Positions 1-9,400 of a DNA stretch of 64,000 bases are shown in pieces (positions within the stretch are counted from its first letter, which is position 1; each line of letters begins with the position of its first letter). Position numbers and translations under genes: made by a program. The notes under the pieces were generated by a model, which was given only the letters and a program-made list of their open reading frames with translations, did no database searches and was not told where the DNA came from. The stretch is from Peribacillus simplex (GTDB taxonomy: Bacteria; Bacillota; Bacilli; Bacillales; DSM-1321). The DNA lies in assembly GCF_001578185.1 (NCBI RefSeq), contig NZ_CP011008.1:5112001-5176000 (forward strand), read 5' to 3'.

Positions 1-2661
1 TCCATTGAAGCGGGGATCCCCGTACCGGATTTCACTAATCTTCAGTTGGACTCCATCGGCTGGAAGCTGCCGGAAGAGGTAGAGGAGGAGTTCGTCCCTT
101 CCTTTTGGGAGGAAGAAATATCTTTAGATCTCCCTTCACCAGAAGTTGAAACCAATCGGACTTTTATCGAGAAATGGTATAACGGTGCCGCTAATATGTA
201 TTTAAAAAACTACTCACCTATGCAGCATAAATGGAGTGAAGCAGTCGGGGCATTAAAGGATTCAAGACTTTCCCCCGAAGAATTGCAGGCCTTTTTTGAC
301 AAAGACAGCTGGCAGGAATGGCTTGGGACCCAGCCCGATCCCAAACCATTCACTATAGGCCTCCGTTTGACTGAGCCTCCGGATGGGAATGGGCCCTGGG
401 TACTTGATGTTACCCTTCGTTCCAAAAGGGATGAGAATATCATCGAAACCTATACAGGAAAAAAACTGCCGCGCGGCTGGAATAAGTATGCAAGTGAAGT
501 GGTGCGTGCTACGAAACGCTGGCAACTCGTCGTACCATGGCTTGGAGAGAATGGACGTCTAAAAAGGGAGATTTCGGAAACGGATGCATGGGAATTCTTG
601 ACCGACGCAAGCGAAAAACTCCTGTTTCTTGGCGTCGAAATTCTCCTTCCATCCTGGTGGCTTGCCTTGAAGGAGTCCTCTTTGAAGGTGAAGGCGAAAG
701 TAAAGAGCCAATCGAACCGCGGCCCTTCTTATGTAGGGTTAAAAGCTTTAATGGACTTTGATTGGCGGTTCTCTTTAAATGGAAAAGAGCTCACTGAGGC
801 GGAGTTCGAGGAGCTCGTCGATGAAAAAAGGCGGCTTGTTTTCATCCGCGGCCAATGGGTCAAGCTTGACCCCGCTTTCATTAAACAAATTCAGGAGCTG
901 ATGGAAACAGCTAATGAAAAAGGAATCCAACTGACTGACTTGCTGCAGCAGGAACTGTTGAACGGCGAAAATGAAGATGACGATAGTGATTCTGAAAACG
1001 ACGAAATGCTCCGAATTCAATTTGAATTGAACCAGGAGCTTCGTAAAATGGTGGGAAGACTCAGGGAAACCAAAAACATCTCCATCCTGCCCGTCCCTAA
1101 TGCACTTCAAGGCGATTTACGCCCCTATCAAAAACTGGGCATGAGCTGGCTCCTTTTTTTAAGGGAGCATGGCTTTGGTGCTTGTCTAGCTGACGATATG
1201 GGGCTTGGAAAAACAGTCCAGATGATAGCCTACCTCCTTCATGTAAAAGACAAAGAAGGAGCCAGTAAAGAGCTGCCCACTGCCCATATGGACGAACAAA
1301 AGAGTGAACCGATCATTGTTGATGAGGATAGTAACGAAGAGAGCTGCGAAGAGGCTGAGGTCAATACCGCTACATGCGAATCGGTCTCTGTACAATCGTC
1401 GCTCATCGTATGCCCAACATCCGTCCTAGGCAACTGGCAAAAGGAATTGGAGAAATTCGCACCAACACTAAAAGTTCACCTTCACTACGGGTCTAATCGG
1501 GCTAAAGGTGAAGCATTTGCTAAAATAGCAGTGGATCATGATATTGTCTTAACATCATATGGCCTTACCCACCAAGATGCAGCTGAACTATCCTCCATCC
1601 ATTGGAGCAGCGTGATCCTTGATGAAGCACAAAACATCAAGAATGCCCAAACAAAGCAATCCAAAGCGGTCCGCAAGCTAAATGGCAGGCATCATATTGC
1701 CTTATCGGGTACGCCTATGGAAAACCGTTTAAGTGAGCTATGGGCGATTTTCGATTTCATAAATAAAGGGTATCTTGGAACGCTAGGACAGTTTCAGGAA
1801 AAATATGTGGCAACCATTGAACGTGATGAACAGAAGGATAAAATCAAAGAATTACAGCGTTTGATACAGCCATTTTTGCTCCGCCGTACAAAACGCGATA
1901 AAGAAGTCGCCCTTAATCTGCCGGATAAGCAAGAACAAAAGGAATTCGTACCGCTTACCACCGAGCAAGCATCGTTGTATGAACAACTGATCAAAGATAC
2001 ATTCACTGATATCGAACAACTGTCGGCCTTCGAAAGAAAAGGCATCATCCTGCAGATGCTGAATAAGCTAAAGCAACTTTGCAATCACCCGGCTCTTTAC
2101 TTAAAAGAGATGGAAAAGGAAAACATCATGAAGGCGCCTAACCGTTCTGGCAAACTCGAGAAGCTGACTGAGCTTGTCGATGCTGTCCGCGAACAGGATG
2201 AAAGCTGTCTCATTTTCACTCAATATATTGGCATGGGCAATATGATGAAGGAATTGTTGGAAAAACGGTATGGCTTTGAAGTGCCATTCCTGAACGGGAG
2301 TGCGAACAAGAAGCAGCGTGATGATATGATCACTCGATTCCAAGATGGGGAATTCCCTGTCTTTATCCTGTCGTTGAAAGCAGGCGGCACGGGACTGAAT
2401 CTAACAGAAGCAAACCACGTGATTCACTATGATCGCTGGTGGAACCCAGCTGTTGAAAATCAAGCAACCGACCGTGCATATCGAATTGGACAACAGCGTT
2501 TCGTTCATGTTCATAAGCTAATTTGCACAGGGACACTGGAAGAAAAAATTGACCAGATGCTTGACAAAAAGCAGGCCCTGAACGACGAGATCATCAGCAG
2601 TGACAACTGGATCACCGAACTTTCCACAGAGGAAATCAAGGACTTGGTTGCTCTTCAATAA
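1..2661 (+). CDS. SNF2-family DEAD/DEAH helicase (YwqA-like), 5' end outside window
   Basis: ATP-dependent Snf2/Rad54-type DNA translocase with the bacterial SNF2-associated N-terminal domain. The reading frame is open from base 1, so the start lies outside the window; the TTG at 46 is only an internal start-like codon. Visible motifs, numbered from base 1: Walker A in DDMGLGKTVQ near residue 401, the DEAQ box in VILDEAQNIKN near 541, then SGTPMENRLSELW, and a C-terminal helicase lobe with AGGTGLNL and the arginine-finger motif DRAYRIGQ. A very acidic stretch (about residues 425-465) separates Walker A from motif Ia. About 886 residues are visible; the family is usually a little over 900, so only a short N-terminus is missing. 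A strong hairpin terminator follows at 2743. Likely a repair or transcription-recycling ATPase; the exact role is unknown. The protein ends normally and shows no lesion. Confidence 0.93.
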   Translation, partial: SIEAGIPVPDFTNLQLDSIGWKLPEEVEEEFVPSFWEEEISLDLPSPEVETNRTFIEKWYNGAANMYLKNYSPMQHKWSEAVGALKDSRLSPEELQAFFDKDSWQEWLGTQPDPKPFTIGLRLTEPPDGNGPWVLDVTLRSKRDENIIETYTGKKLPRGWNKYASEVVRATKRWQLVVPWLGENGRLKREISETDAWEFLTDASEKLLFLGVEILLPSWWLALKESSLKVKAKVKSQSNRGPSYVGLKALMDFDWRFSLNGKELTEAEFEELVDEKRRLVFIRGQWVKLDPAFIKQIQELMETANEKGIQLTDLLQQELLNGENEDDDSDSENDEMLRIQFELNQELRKMVGRLRETKNISILPVPNALQGDLRPYQKLGMSWLLFLREHGFGACLADDMGLGKTVQMIAYLLHVKDKEGASKELPTAHMDEQKSEPIIVDEDSNEESCEEAEVNTATCESVSVQSSLIVCPTSVLGNWQKELEKFAPTLKVHLHYGSNRAKGEAFAKIAVDHDIVLTSYGLTHQDAAELSSIHWSSVILDEAQNIKNAQTKQSKAVRKLNGRHHIALSGTPMENRLSELWAIFDFINKGYLGTLGQFQEKYVATIERDEQKDKIKELQRLIQPFLLRRTKRDKEVALNLPDKQEQKEFVPLTTEQASLYEQLIKDTFTDIEQLSAFERKGIILQMLNKLKQLCNHPALYLKEMEKENIMKAPNRSGKLEKLTELVDAVREQDESCLIFTQYIGMGNMMKELLEKRYGFEVPFLNGSANKKQRDDMITRFQDGEFPVFILSLKAGGTGLNLTEANHVIHYDRWWNPAVENQATDRAYRIGQQRFVHVHKLICTGTLEEKIDQMLDKKQALNDEIISSDNWITELSTEEIKDLVALQ

Positions 2662-2742
2662 TGTTCTAACACTCAAAAATCCGCTCTCACGATACGAAGT
2701 TGAATGAGGGCATGCTAGCTTATCAAGACATAAGAAAATAAA

Positions 2743-2776
2743 GGAGAATACATATTCGATATGTATTCTCCTTTTT
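2743..2776 (+). terminator. Rho-independent terminator of the SNF2 helicase gene
   Basis: Perfect 13-bp inverted repeat (2743-2755 and 2759-2771) with a 3-nt TCG loop followed by TTTTT. It lies 80 bases past the helicase stop. The 2662-3116 interval otherwise holds only this, the opposing terminator at 2997, a short hairpin at 3046-3067 followed by a T-rich stretch, and no gene I can support. Confidence 0.85.
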
Positions 2777-2996
2777 ATTCAAAAAGCACCGGTTAATGCT
2801 GCAAAAATGACCTCAGTTACTTCATTTTTCAAACTCCGAAAACCTTTCATAGCTTTCTGGACTGGTATATAACTTTCCCTGCAATGAATGGAAAGAAGAT
2901 GGCAAATTGGACATGGCAAGGTCCAAAAATGGCCTAACATAGTGGGCTCGTAGAGACCCAATTCCTTAATATTGAGCAAAATTCAAAGGAATTTTC

Positions 2997-3033
2997 AAAA
3001 GGGTTCGGAATGTTTTAATTCCGAACCCCTTTT
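2997..3033 (-). terminator. Terminator downstream of the LysE-family gene
   Basis: An 11-bp perfect stem (3001-3011 with 3018-3028) with a 6-nt loop and an A run on the left, which gives a U tract in minus-strand RNA. A short T run on the right may make it work in both directions. Confidence 0.75.
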
Positions 3034-3116
3034 GTCTATAAACTGAGATTACGCAAATGGGTAATCTATTCTTTTTCCGGAGTAGTCAAGTTCGAACTCA
3101 GATGTCATTTTCTGTT

Positions 3117-3725
3117 TCAAAAGATCGATTTCACCATATAGAGTGCCGTAATCCAAATGATGATTGCAGAGATTTTATTTAATATTCCAAGGAATTTGCC
3201 TGATGCATCAACCTTTTTCAACAATCTTCCCGCAAAACATAATCCATGGAACCAGCACCATGACACAACGATGCATGTTCCCGTGAAAATCACTTTATCC
3301 ATTCCTGAATAAACAAGTGAGCTCGAACCGATTACACCTATCGTATCCAAGATTGCATGTGGATTCAGTAATGATACTGATAAGGCAAATACAATTTGTT
3401 TTTTGGTGGACATTTGCATAGTTTGAGCGTCCGACTGTGGGTTCGCTTTGGCAGACCAAATTTGAAAACCCATATACAATAAAAAAATGACTCCGAATAT
3501 GATTAATGTAAGACGCAACCAATCATATTGCATGACAATCAACGAAACACCCAAAATAGCTAACAGGATGAGCACTGTATCACAAATGGCAGCTGTGATC
3601 GTTGCAGGCAATGCTTTTTTTAAGGTCGGTTGGATTGCACCTTGATTAAAAATAAATACATTTTGCACTCCTAATGGAAGTATCAGCCCCAATGCCAATA
3701 ATAATCCATGAAAAAATGGTCCCAT
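3117..3725 (-). CDS. LysE/RhtB-family amino-acid exporter
   Basis: Predicted integral membrane efflux protein of 202 residues, the usual LysE/ArgO length. It is very hydrophobic with about six membrane segments; the N-terminal segment carries the family pattern LILPLGVQNVFIFNQG, and SLLNPHAILDT matches the conserved N-P-(H/K) motif of the family. I chose the ATG at 3725, which has GGAGGG about 10 nt upstream, over the ATG 18 bases earlier, which has no ribosome binding site. It is transcribed divergently from a MocR-type regulator, and a palindrome lies between them, so the regulator probably controls it. LysE members export lysine, arginine or other amino acids; the substrate cannot be read from sequence. 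Confidence 0.88.
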   Translation of the reverse strand: MGPFFHGLLLALGLILPLGVQNVFIFNQGAIQPTLKKALPATITAAICDTVLILLAILGVSLIVMQYDWLRLTLIIFGVIFLLYMGFQIWSAKANPQSDAQTMQMSTKKQIVFALSVSLLNPHAILDTIGVIGSSSLVYSGMDKVIFTGTCIVVSWCWFHGLCFAGRLLKKVDASGKFLGILNKISAIIIWITALYMVKSIF

Positions 3726-3787
3726 ACGAATACTTCCCTCCATTCACATTCAGTATAATGAAAAAGACAAAGGAATTGACCCTCCAT

Positions 3788-3811
3788 TTGGTTGGTATTC
3801 AACCCAACCAA
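3788..3811. promoter_or_regulatory. Palindromic operator candidate between lysE-like and mocR-like genes
   Basis: Perfect inverted repeat TTGGTTGG-N8-CCAACCAA in the 124-bp divergent intergenic region. It ends two bases before a TATAAT hexamer (3813-3818) that would serve the regulator gene. MocR/PdxR regulators usually bind paired short repeats near their own divergent promoters; assignment to this regulator is inference. Confidence 0.5.
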
Positions 3812-3849
3812 TTATAATGAATTTAGAACATGAAGGGGGTGGTTTTCGT

Positions 3850-5295
3850 ATGTTTATCGAATGGAGGCCAAACCGGCCGTCGAGCATATCACTACACCAA
3901 CAAATAGTAGATTGGATGAAACAACAAATTACACAAGGGGAATGGCCGGTTGCGACCAAGCTTCCCTCACAACGCTCATTAGCCGATTCTTTTGGCGTAA
4001 ACCGAAGTACCATCATTACAGCTATGGATGAATTGATTGCGGACGGATTATTAGAAACTAGGGTTGGATCTGGTACATTCGTTTCGAATAACACATGGAA
4101 TGTGCTCGTCTCTAGCAAACAGCCCGACTGGAAAAACTATGTCCGCAATGGCCTTCATGAACCTAATTTAAAAACGATTCAGGACATTAATCAGCATGAA
4201 ACGGACTCTGCCATCATCAGATTGGGCACCGGCGAACTTTCTCCAACTCTATTGCCTATTAAAAAAATCGAAAAGTCTTTGCAATCCACTTCTTTTGACG
4301 CCCACTCATTAGGTTATTCTGAACCCAAGGGTGATAAGAGGCTACGCCAAAGTATAAGTGTTTATTTAGAAACAAAAGGAATCAACGCTAGCCCAGGCTC
4401 CCTCATGATCGTTTCTGGCGGGCTTCAAGCACTCCAGTTGATTTCAGTTGGTTTACTTCAAAAGGGCTCAATGGTTTTACATGAATCCCCTTCCTATTTA
4501 AATTCTGTTCATCCCTTTCAATCTGCAGGGATGCACTTAGTAGGTTTATCAAAACAAGGCCGGGAAAGTATTCCGACACAAATAAAGCGCATCAATGGAA
4601 GAAAGAAAGCGTCACTGTTTTATACTGTTCCAACGTTTAACAATCCAACCAATACTACATGGACTAAAGAAGAAAGACTAAACCTCTTATCCACATGTAA
4701 AAAAGAACAGATTCCGATTATTGAAGATGACGTATATAGTGACTTGTGGTTTGAAAAGAGACCACCGCTACCTATAAAATCCCTTGATACAGATGGCCTT
4801 GTATTGCACATTGGCAGTATGTCCAAAACATTGAGCCCCGGATTGCGCATCGGATGGATTGCTGGTCCAATAACTGTGATTGAACGTTTAGCAGATATTA
4901 AAATGCAAATGGATTACGGTTCCAGTGCACTGTCTCAACACCTTGTCGCAGAATGGTTAGAAAGTGGTCAATATACAAAACATTTAGAGTGGCTAAGGCA
5001 TCAGTTGATAGTACGTAGAGATTTTACATTATCTCTTCTCAATCAGTATTTTAAGGGACTTGCAGAATGGCAAATACCTCAAGGCGGATTTTATATATGG
5101 GTAAAGATATGTAAACCAATTGTGAATCAAAACCTTTTCAAGCAAGCGATAAAGGAGAATCTTCTCCTTAATCCGGGGTACATATATGAACCAAATAACA
5201 ATACGCATCTACGGCTTTCATATTCATACGCCACGGAGGAACAATTAGCTTATGGTATCCAAACCCTCTCAAAGATCATTCGGCGGTTGATTTGA
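3850..5295 (+). CDS. MocR-type transcriptional regulator (GntR HTH fused to aminotransferase)
   Basis: 481-residue PLP-dependent regulator. Residues 1-70 are a GntR winged helix (LHQQIVDWMKQQI, LPSQRSLADSFGVNRSTI, LIADGLLETRVGSGTFV). The rest is a class I aminotransferase-like domain with the PLP lysine in SMSKTLSPGLRIGW (K326). I chose the ATG at 3850 because AGGGGGTGG lies just upstream; the ATG at 3817 has no ribosome binding site and lies in the promoter. Family members sense PLP, GABA or amino acids and often control a divergent transporter or biosynthetic gene, here the LysE-type exporter. The effector is unknown. A weak hairpin follows at 5326. Confidence 0.9.
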   Translation: MFIEWRPNRPSSISLHQQIVDWMKQQITQGEWPVATKLPSQRSLADSFGVNRSTIITAMDELIADGLLETRVGSGTFVSNNTWNVLVSSKQPDWKNYVRNGLHEPNLKTIQDINQHETDSAIIRLGTGELSPTLLPIKKIEKSLQSTSFDAHSLGYSEPKGDKRLRQSISVYLETKGINASPGSLMIVSGGLQALQLISVGLLQKGSMVLHESPSYLNSVHPFQSAGMHLVGLSKQGRESIPTQIKRINGRKKASLFYTVPTFNNPTNTTWTKEERLNLLSTCKKEQIPIIEDDVYSDLWFEKRPPLPIKSLDTDGLVLHIGSMSKTLSPGLRIGWIAGPITVIERLADIKMQMDYGSSALSQHLVAEWLESGQYTKHLEWLRHQLIVRRDFTLSLLNQYFKGLAEWQIPQGGFYIWVKICKPIVNQNLFKQAIKENLLLNPGYIYEPNNNTHLRLSYSYATEEQLAYGIQTLSKIIRRLI

Positions 5296-5325
5296 TACAT
5301 GACATCATCGTGTTGAGACATTGAT

Positions 5326-5351
5326 GGAGCTGCCTTGGCAGCCCCATTCTT
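5326..5351 (+). terminator. Possible terminator of the mocR-like gene
   Basis: 9-bp stem with one mismatch (5326-5334 with 5337-5345) and a 2-nt TT centre, followed by a weak T-rich stretch. It lies 30 bases past the stop. The U tract is poor. Confidence 0.45.
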
Positions 5352-5441
5352 ATTGAACTGAACAATCTGAGTGGGTAAAGAAGTTGTCGAATTACGTTTC
5401 ACTTAACGAAAGTCACCTGCCTAAGAAAGTTAAAGAGGATA

Positions 5442-5858
5442 TCACGGGGTAGCGGCCTTCCTTTTTACATTCCACTCTTTCGGTTGGATGATGAAAAAAG
5501 AATGGTGATTTCCATGATTGATCATAATATGATCGAGGATTGCGGTAAGCGCCTCACCCTTATTCTGCTGATATTCATCTGAACTTTCCTCAATGGTGAT
5601 TTTTTCTTGGTGGGGGTCATAATTAATGGATGTTTTAGCACCCTTTTCAAAAAAGGAAAGGGTAACCTCCTGACATAGGGGATAATCCTGATAGGGTGAA
5701 TCCGAGCGGGGCTCCTTTTCAAATGGAGAATTGACGTGCTGAAGTGCATCAAAAAAACTCGGTTTTGTAAGATTTGACCTGTGGTTTCCTATTTCTTCTA
5801 ATTTCACTGTAATCCCACGACTATATACCTTTTTGCTCGATTTCTTCTTATAAATCAT
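5442..5858 (-). CDS. Hypothetical protein, 138 residues
   Basis: I do not recognise this protein. The start is the ATG at 5858, which has GGAGGG 5-10 nt upstream; the longer open frame to 6053 has no ribosome binding site. The N-terminus is basic (MIYKKKSSKKVYSRG), the middle is polar, and the C-terminal half has alternating hydrophobic strands ending in HSFFIIQPKEW. There is no signal peptide, membrane segment or Cys/His metal cluster. It is probably cytoplasmic. It stands alone between the MocR-like regulator (convergent) and the repeat region at 6.0-6.4 kb. The strong ribosome binding site is the main reason to call it a gene. Confidence 0.6.
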   Translation of the reverse strand: MIYKKKSSKKVYSRGITVKLEEIGNHRSNLTKPSFFDALQHVNSPFEKEPRSDSPYQDYPLCQEVTLSFFEKGAKTSINYDPHQEKITIEESSDEYQQNKGEALTAILDHIMINHGNHHSFFIIQPKEWNVKRKAATP

Positions 5859-6020
5859 AGACACCCTCCTTTTTTCTGATTCCTTATACCTAATTCCTTT
5901 ATCTTTCACCAAATACCTGCTAGATAATATAAATAATTCCCCATTAATAGATTTCCATATTAGCACAGTGAAAACACAGGAAACTACACCTAAAGAATTA
6001 TACTTCAAATCCATAATCCG

Positions 6021-6049
6021 AAAAAAAAAGCCCTCTTGGATAAGAGGGC
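6021..6049 (-). terminator. Terminator, left copy of a duplicated hairpin
   Basis: 8-bp stem (6030-6037 with 6042-6049), 4-nt loop, with nine A bases on the left that give a U tract in minus-strand RNA. It is the working minus-strand terminator for transcripts from the subtilase gene. An identical 22-base copy lies at 6407-6428. Confidence 0.7.
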
Positions 6050-6050
6050 T
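6029..6050. repeat. 22-bp direct repeat, left copy (partner 6407-6428)
   Basis: The 22 bases 6029-6050 recur exactly at 6407-6428 and contain the hairpin AGCCCTCTT/AAGAGGGCT. The left copy keeps the A run on its left, and the right copy keeps T-rich sequence on its right. This is what a bidirectional terminator split by duplication would leave. Confidence 0.8.
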
Positions 6051-6148
6051 CATACTGAAGACAAATTTGAATAAAGCGAGTTTGCAATCAGTTTTTTCTT
6101 TAGGCTCTTTTCGTAAAGATTGTTGTTTTTAAAACGAAACTATTTAAG

Positions 6149-6346
6149 GTTGATTGGAGCGGAAGTGCGAGACTCCTGCGGGAGCAGCAGGACAGGTGAG
6201 ACCCCACAGGCGTTTACGTCGAGGAGGCTAACCGCCCGCCCCACGGAAAGCGAGCATCTGGAGGGGAAATCGACCACAACTCACTACCTGGTAAATAGCA
6301 ACAAAGTATGTGAAAACAGCCTTTCTTTAAAAAAGTTCCAATCAAC
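6149..6346. repeat. Bacillaceae-type palindromic intergenic repeat, about 198 bp
   Basis: Bounded by a perfect 10-bp terminal inverted repeat, GTTGATTGGA at 6149-6158 and its complement at 6337-6346. The GC-rich interior contains nested palindromes (CTCCTGCGGGAG and similar), unlike the AT-rich flanks. From memory, related sequences with GGAGCGGAAG near one end and GGAAAGCGAGCATCTGGAG near the other are scattered through intergenic regions of Bacillus, Fictibacillus and Peribacillus genomes. It has no protein-coding capacity I believe. It may be a non-autonomous mobile element or a structured RNA element; function unknown. Confidence 0.65.
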
Positions 6347-6406
6347 GTTCGAATTACACAAACCCTAAAAAAACTATCGGTAAAATCAATTATGTCTACA
6401 AACTGC

Positions 6407-6428
6407 AGCCCTCTTGGATAAGAGGGCT
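6407..6428. repeat. 22-bp direct repeat, right copy, with hairpin
   Basis: Exact copy of 6029-6050. It sits only 8 bases past the stop of the subtilase gene but lacks a U tract in the minus direction; on the plus strand it is followed by GTTTT and then TTTTTTT. Confidence 0.75.
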
Positions 6429-6436
6429 GTTTTCGG

Positions 6437-9400
6437 TCATTTTTTTGCTTTATTGATGTTAAAGGATTTCTTCGATTCATTTCCTGCAAGATCGGTCACC
6501 TTAAATTCGAACTTGTTGTTGCCTGATTTAAGCGGCAGTTCCAAATCCTCTATCTTCTTCTTATAGGCACGCATTTTATATGGTTCCTTGAATTCATTAT
6601 AGAAAACTTCGCTTCCGTTTAGATAAAGGCGGATTTCATCGAAATTATCTTCTACCGTAACATCCACTTTTGGATTTTTGCCTTTGACTCCCACAGTTGC
6701 CGGTACACCTTTTACTTTTAAACCTGGTTTTGTTGCATCGACCATAATCGTCCGTTTAAAGGAAACCGTGTTATCCCATTTGTCCGTTGCTTTAACCGTA
6801 AAGTTTTGGACGCCATCTTCAAACTTCTTTTCATAAGTGAATTCATATTTATTATTCGTTTTGTTATACGTTACAGGGACCGTTTTATCATCGATTTTAA
6901 ATTCTTTGATTTCCGACGCTTCTTCAATATCTCCTGTTATTTTGATTTTATTTTTATTGTTCACGCTTAAGGCCTCAGGACTTTTGATCTTTACAGCTGG
7001 TGCATGATTATCGATTGGAGCTGAATCATTAGCTAATTCAGTTTCAGCCGTTTTTTCATTACCTGCATAGTCAATTGCCACTACCTGAACCTTTTCCCCT
7101 TTTACATCAGGTAGAGTGAATTGTTTCGCATTCGCTGGAAGCGGCTCTTCCATTATGGATGCTCCATCGACTTGTACATCGTAATAGGCAAGTCCTGAAC
7201 CATTCAAATTATCCTTACCTTGGATGGTTAATACCTTACCTTTTTTCGAAATCTTGACTGTTGGCTTTACCGTATCGATTTTGATAGGCATTTTAAACGT
7301 CTGCCATTTTGCACCCTCGTAATCTATCATCGCTTTGATTTCAAAATAATAGACCCCATCCTTAGCGAGTGCATTATTGATTTTACCGTCCCATTTACGG
7401 GCTGGATTAATTGTGTATGCAGACCCTTTTCCACCATCATAATAGTCCTTTCGCACATTATTCTCCGTGCGAATTTTCCGGACTGATTTGTTCTCACCAT
7501 TCAATATATTGAACTCTGCCTTTTTCGCATTCCTCAAGAATGATAGGACCGGCACGAAGTCATCCTGTGCTCCATCGCCATTGGGGGAAATCGCAATATT
7601 TTTGCCATTAAATGTTTTTCCTGCAGGGTCATAGCCAAGATAAGTGAAATCTTTCCCTGCTGTCGATACTCCTCCTGCCCTGCCATAGAAAGACTCTTTA
7701 TCATATATAGTGCCATCCAGGATCGGCGCCTTGTCCCATTTCCCTTTAAACCCTACATACGGTACATGCAGTTCCGGATGAGTGTCAGCTGGATCCTTCA
7801 ATGATATGAACCCTTCAACAAAATATCCATTTGGGAAGACCTTGTCAATGTCTACAAGAGTCTGAAGGTCATCTCCAAGCACCTTTGCATTGGATATGTC
7901 CACTTTCACTTCGAATGTAACCGATTTTTTTGCAGGTACGGTAATCTTATTTGTATTTCTATTATTGATTTTAATTGAAGCGTCCTTAATTTCCTGTGCT
8001 TCTAACTGGTTAGCGGAATAACCCAGTTGTCCCTGGATTGCATAGTCTGTTTGGATATTTCCTTTTACATCATATTTGACTGCTTTGTTGCTGAAGTTTT
8101 CAACCTTTAAAGTAAACGCGAACTTATTGCCGATCTCCTTCATTGCAACCTTCGCTTCTTTCGTGAATGCCTCCGTCACGACAGCTGGTGTGGACAATGC
8201 GGCTTGCAGCTGCATGACTCCAGCTCCTTGCCTGCGAGGCGAGTAAGGGTTATCCCAGTCAAGGGCCTTATTTACGACACCCTGATCCGTTAATGGTTTT
8301 GAAGTATTCATCATCAGGTTCTTAGCCAAATTTGCCCGGGCAAATCCATCTAATTTAAAGTCTTTATCCACTCTTTCAAGAACCAGTGCAGAGCCGCCGG
8401 AAACATGTGGTGCAGCCATCGAAGTACCGCTCATCATACCATATTCATCATTGTTCAACGTCGAATAAATTTGTCCGCCTGGAGCAGTGATTTCCGGTTT
8501 GAAGTCCAGGTTCGGTGCGACTCCCCATGAACTGAATGAGCTCATTTTTCCTGCTTCTGGATTTACAGCTTTTGTTTTATCACCATTAAAGGTAATCTTC
8601 ACCTTTTCTCCATCCATTAAGGCCGTTTTCAGCTTTGCACCATCCGATTTCAACATAAACAGCTGCGGAATGGTGATGCTTGGATCTGTAGCCATGGAGA
8701 TATATCCGTCAGCATTATTGAAAATAATCACGCCAGCCGCTCCTGCTGCCTGGGCATTTTGCGCTTTTTCTATAAAAGAAAGCGTGCCGCGCTCGATGAG
8801 GGCGAATTTTCCTTTTACATCCACTTTGGAAAGCTCCCCTGGCGTCCCAAGACCTGCAGCGACCAAGTCATATGTTTTATCCTTTAATGCATTGGGATGT
8901 ACGCTTGAGGCCGACATGAACGGCGCTTTTCCTGCTTGCCCGTTTATATCATATGTCGCCGCATCCAAATCCATATAGTTATTCTCGACCGATGCAACTT
9001 GTACCGAATCATAAGCAAGTCCAGGTGAACCTGAAACTCCAATATCCGGGTTCGAGGCTGACGGGTTTGCAAATCCATTTCCAAAGTGAGCCGAGTTTCC
9101 TGCTGAAATCGACATGAGAATCCCATTATCAACAGCTCTAGATACCGCCTGCTGCTCAGGATCTTCTGCTGATACAAAACCTGCAGTGGAACCAAGGCTC
9201 ATATTCAGCACATCTGCCCCAAGGATGATTGCATCGTCAATTGCCTTAATATATATATCGCCCCAAGTTGTTTGCATGGCGGGATCATTTCCGAAGACCT
9301 TCAATGCTAGCAGCTGGGCTTCAGGAGCAACCCCTTTAATGCCGCCATTCTCTTCATCCCCATTGGCGCCAGCGGTTCCTGCTACATGCATTCCATGCAT

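Noticed and set aside
2779-2979. 66-codon minus-strand frame with a CPxCH motif
   Set aside because: It starts with TTG without a ribosome binding site, lies between two terminators, and has no family resemblance or composition typical of a real protein.
6120-6489. Open frames on both strands across the palindromic repeat
   Set aside because: They arise from the GC-rich repeat sequence and lack ribosome binding sites; the repeat is better read as a non-coding element.
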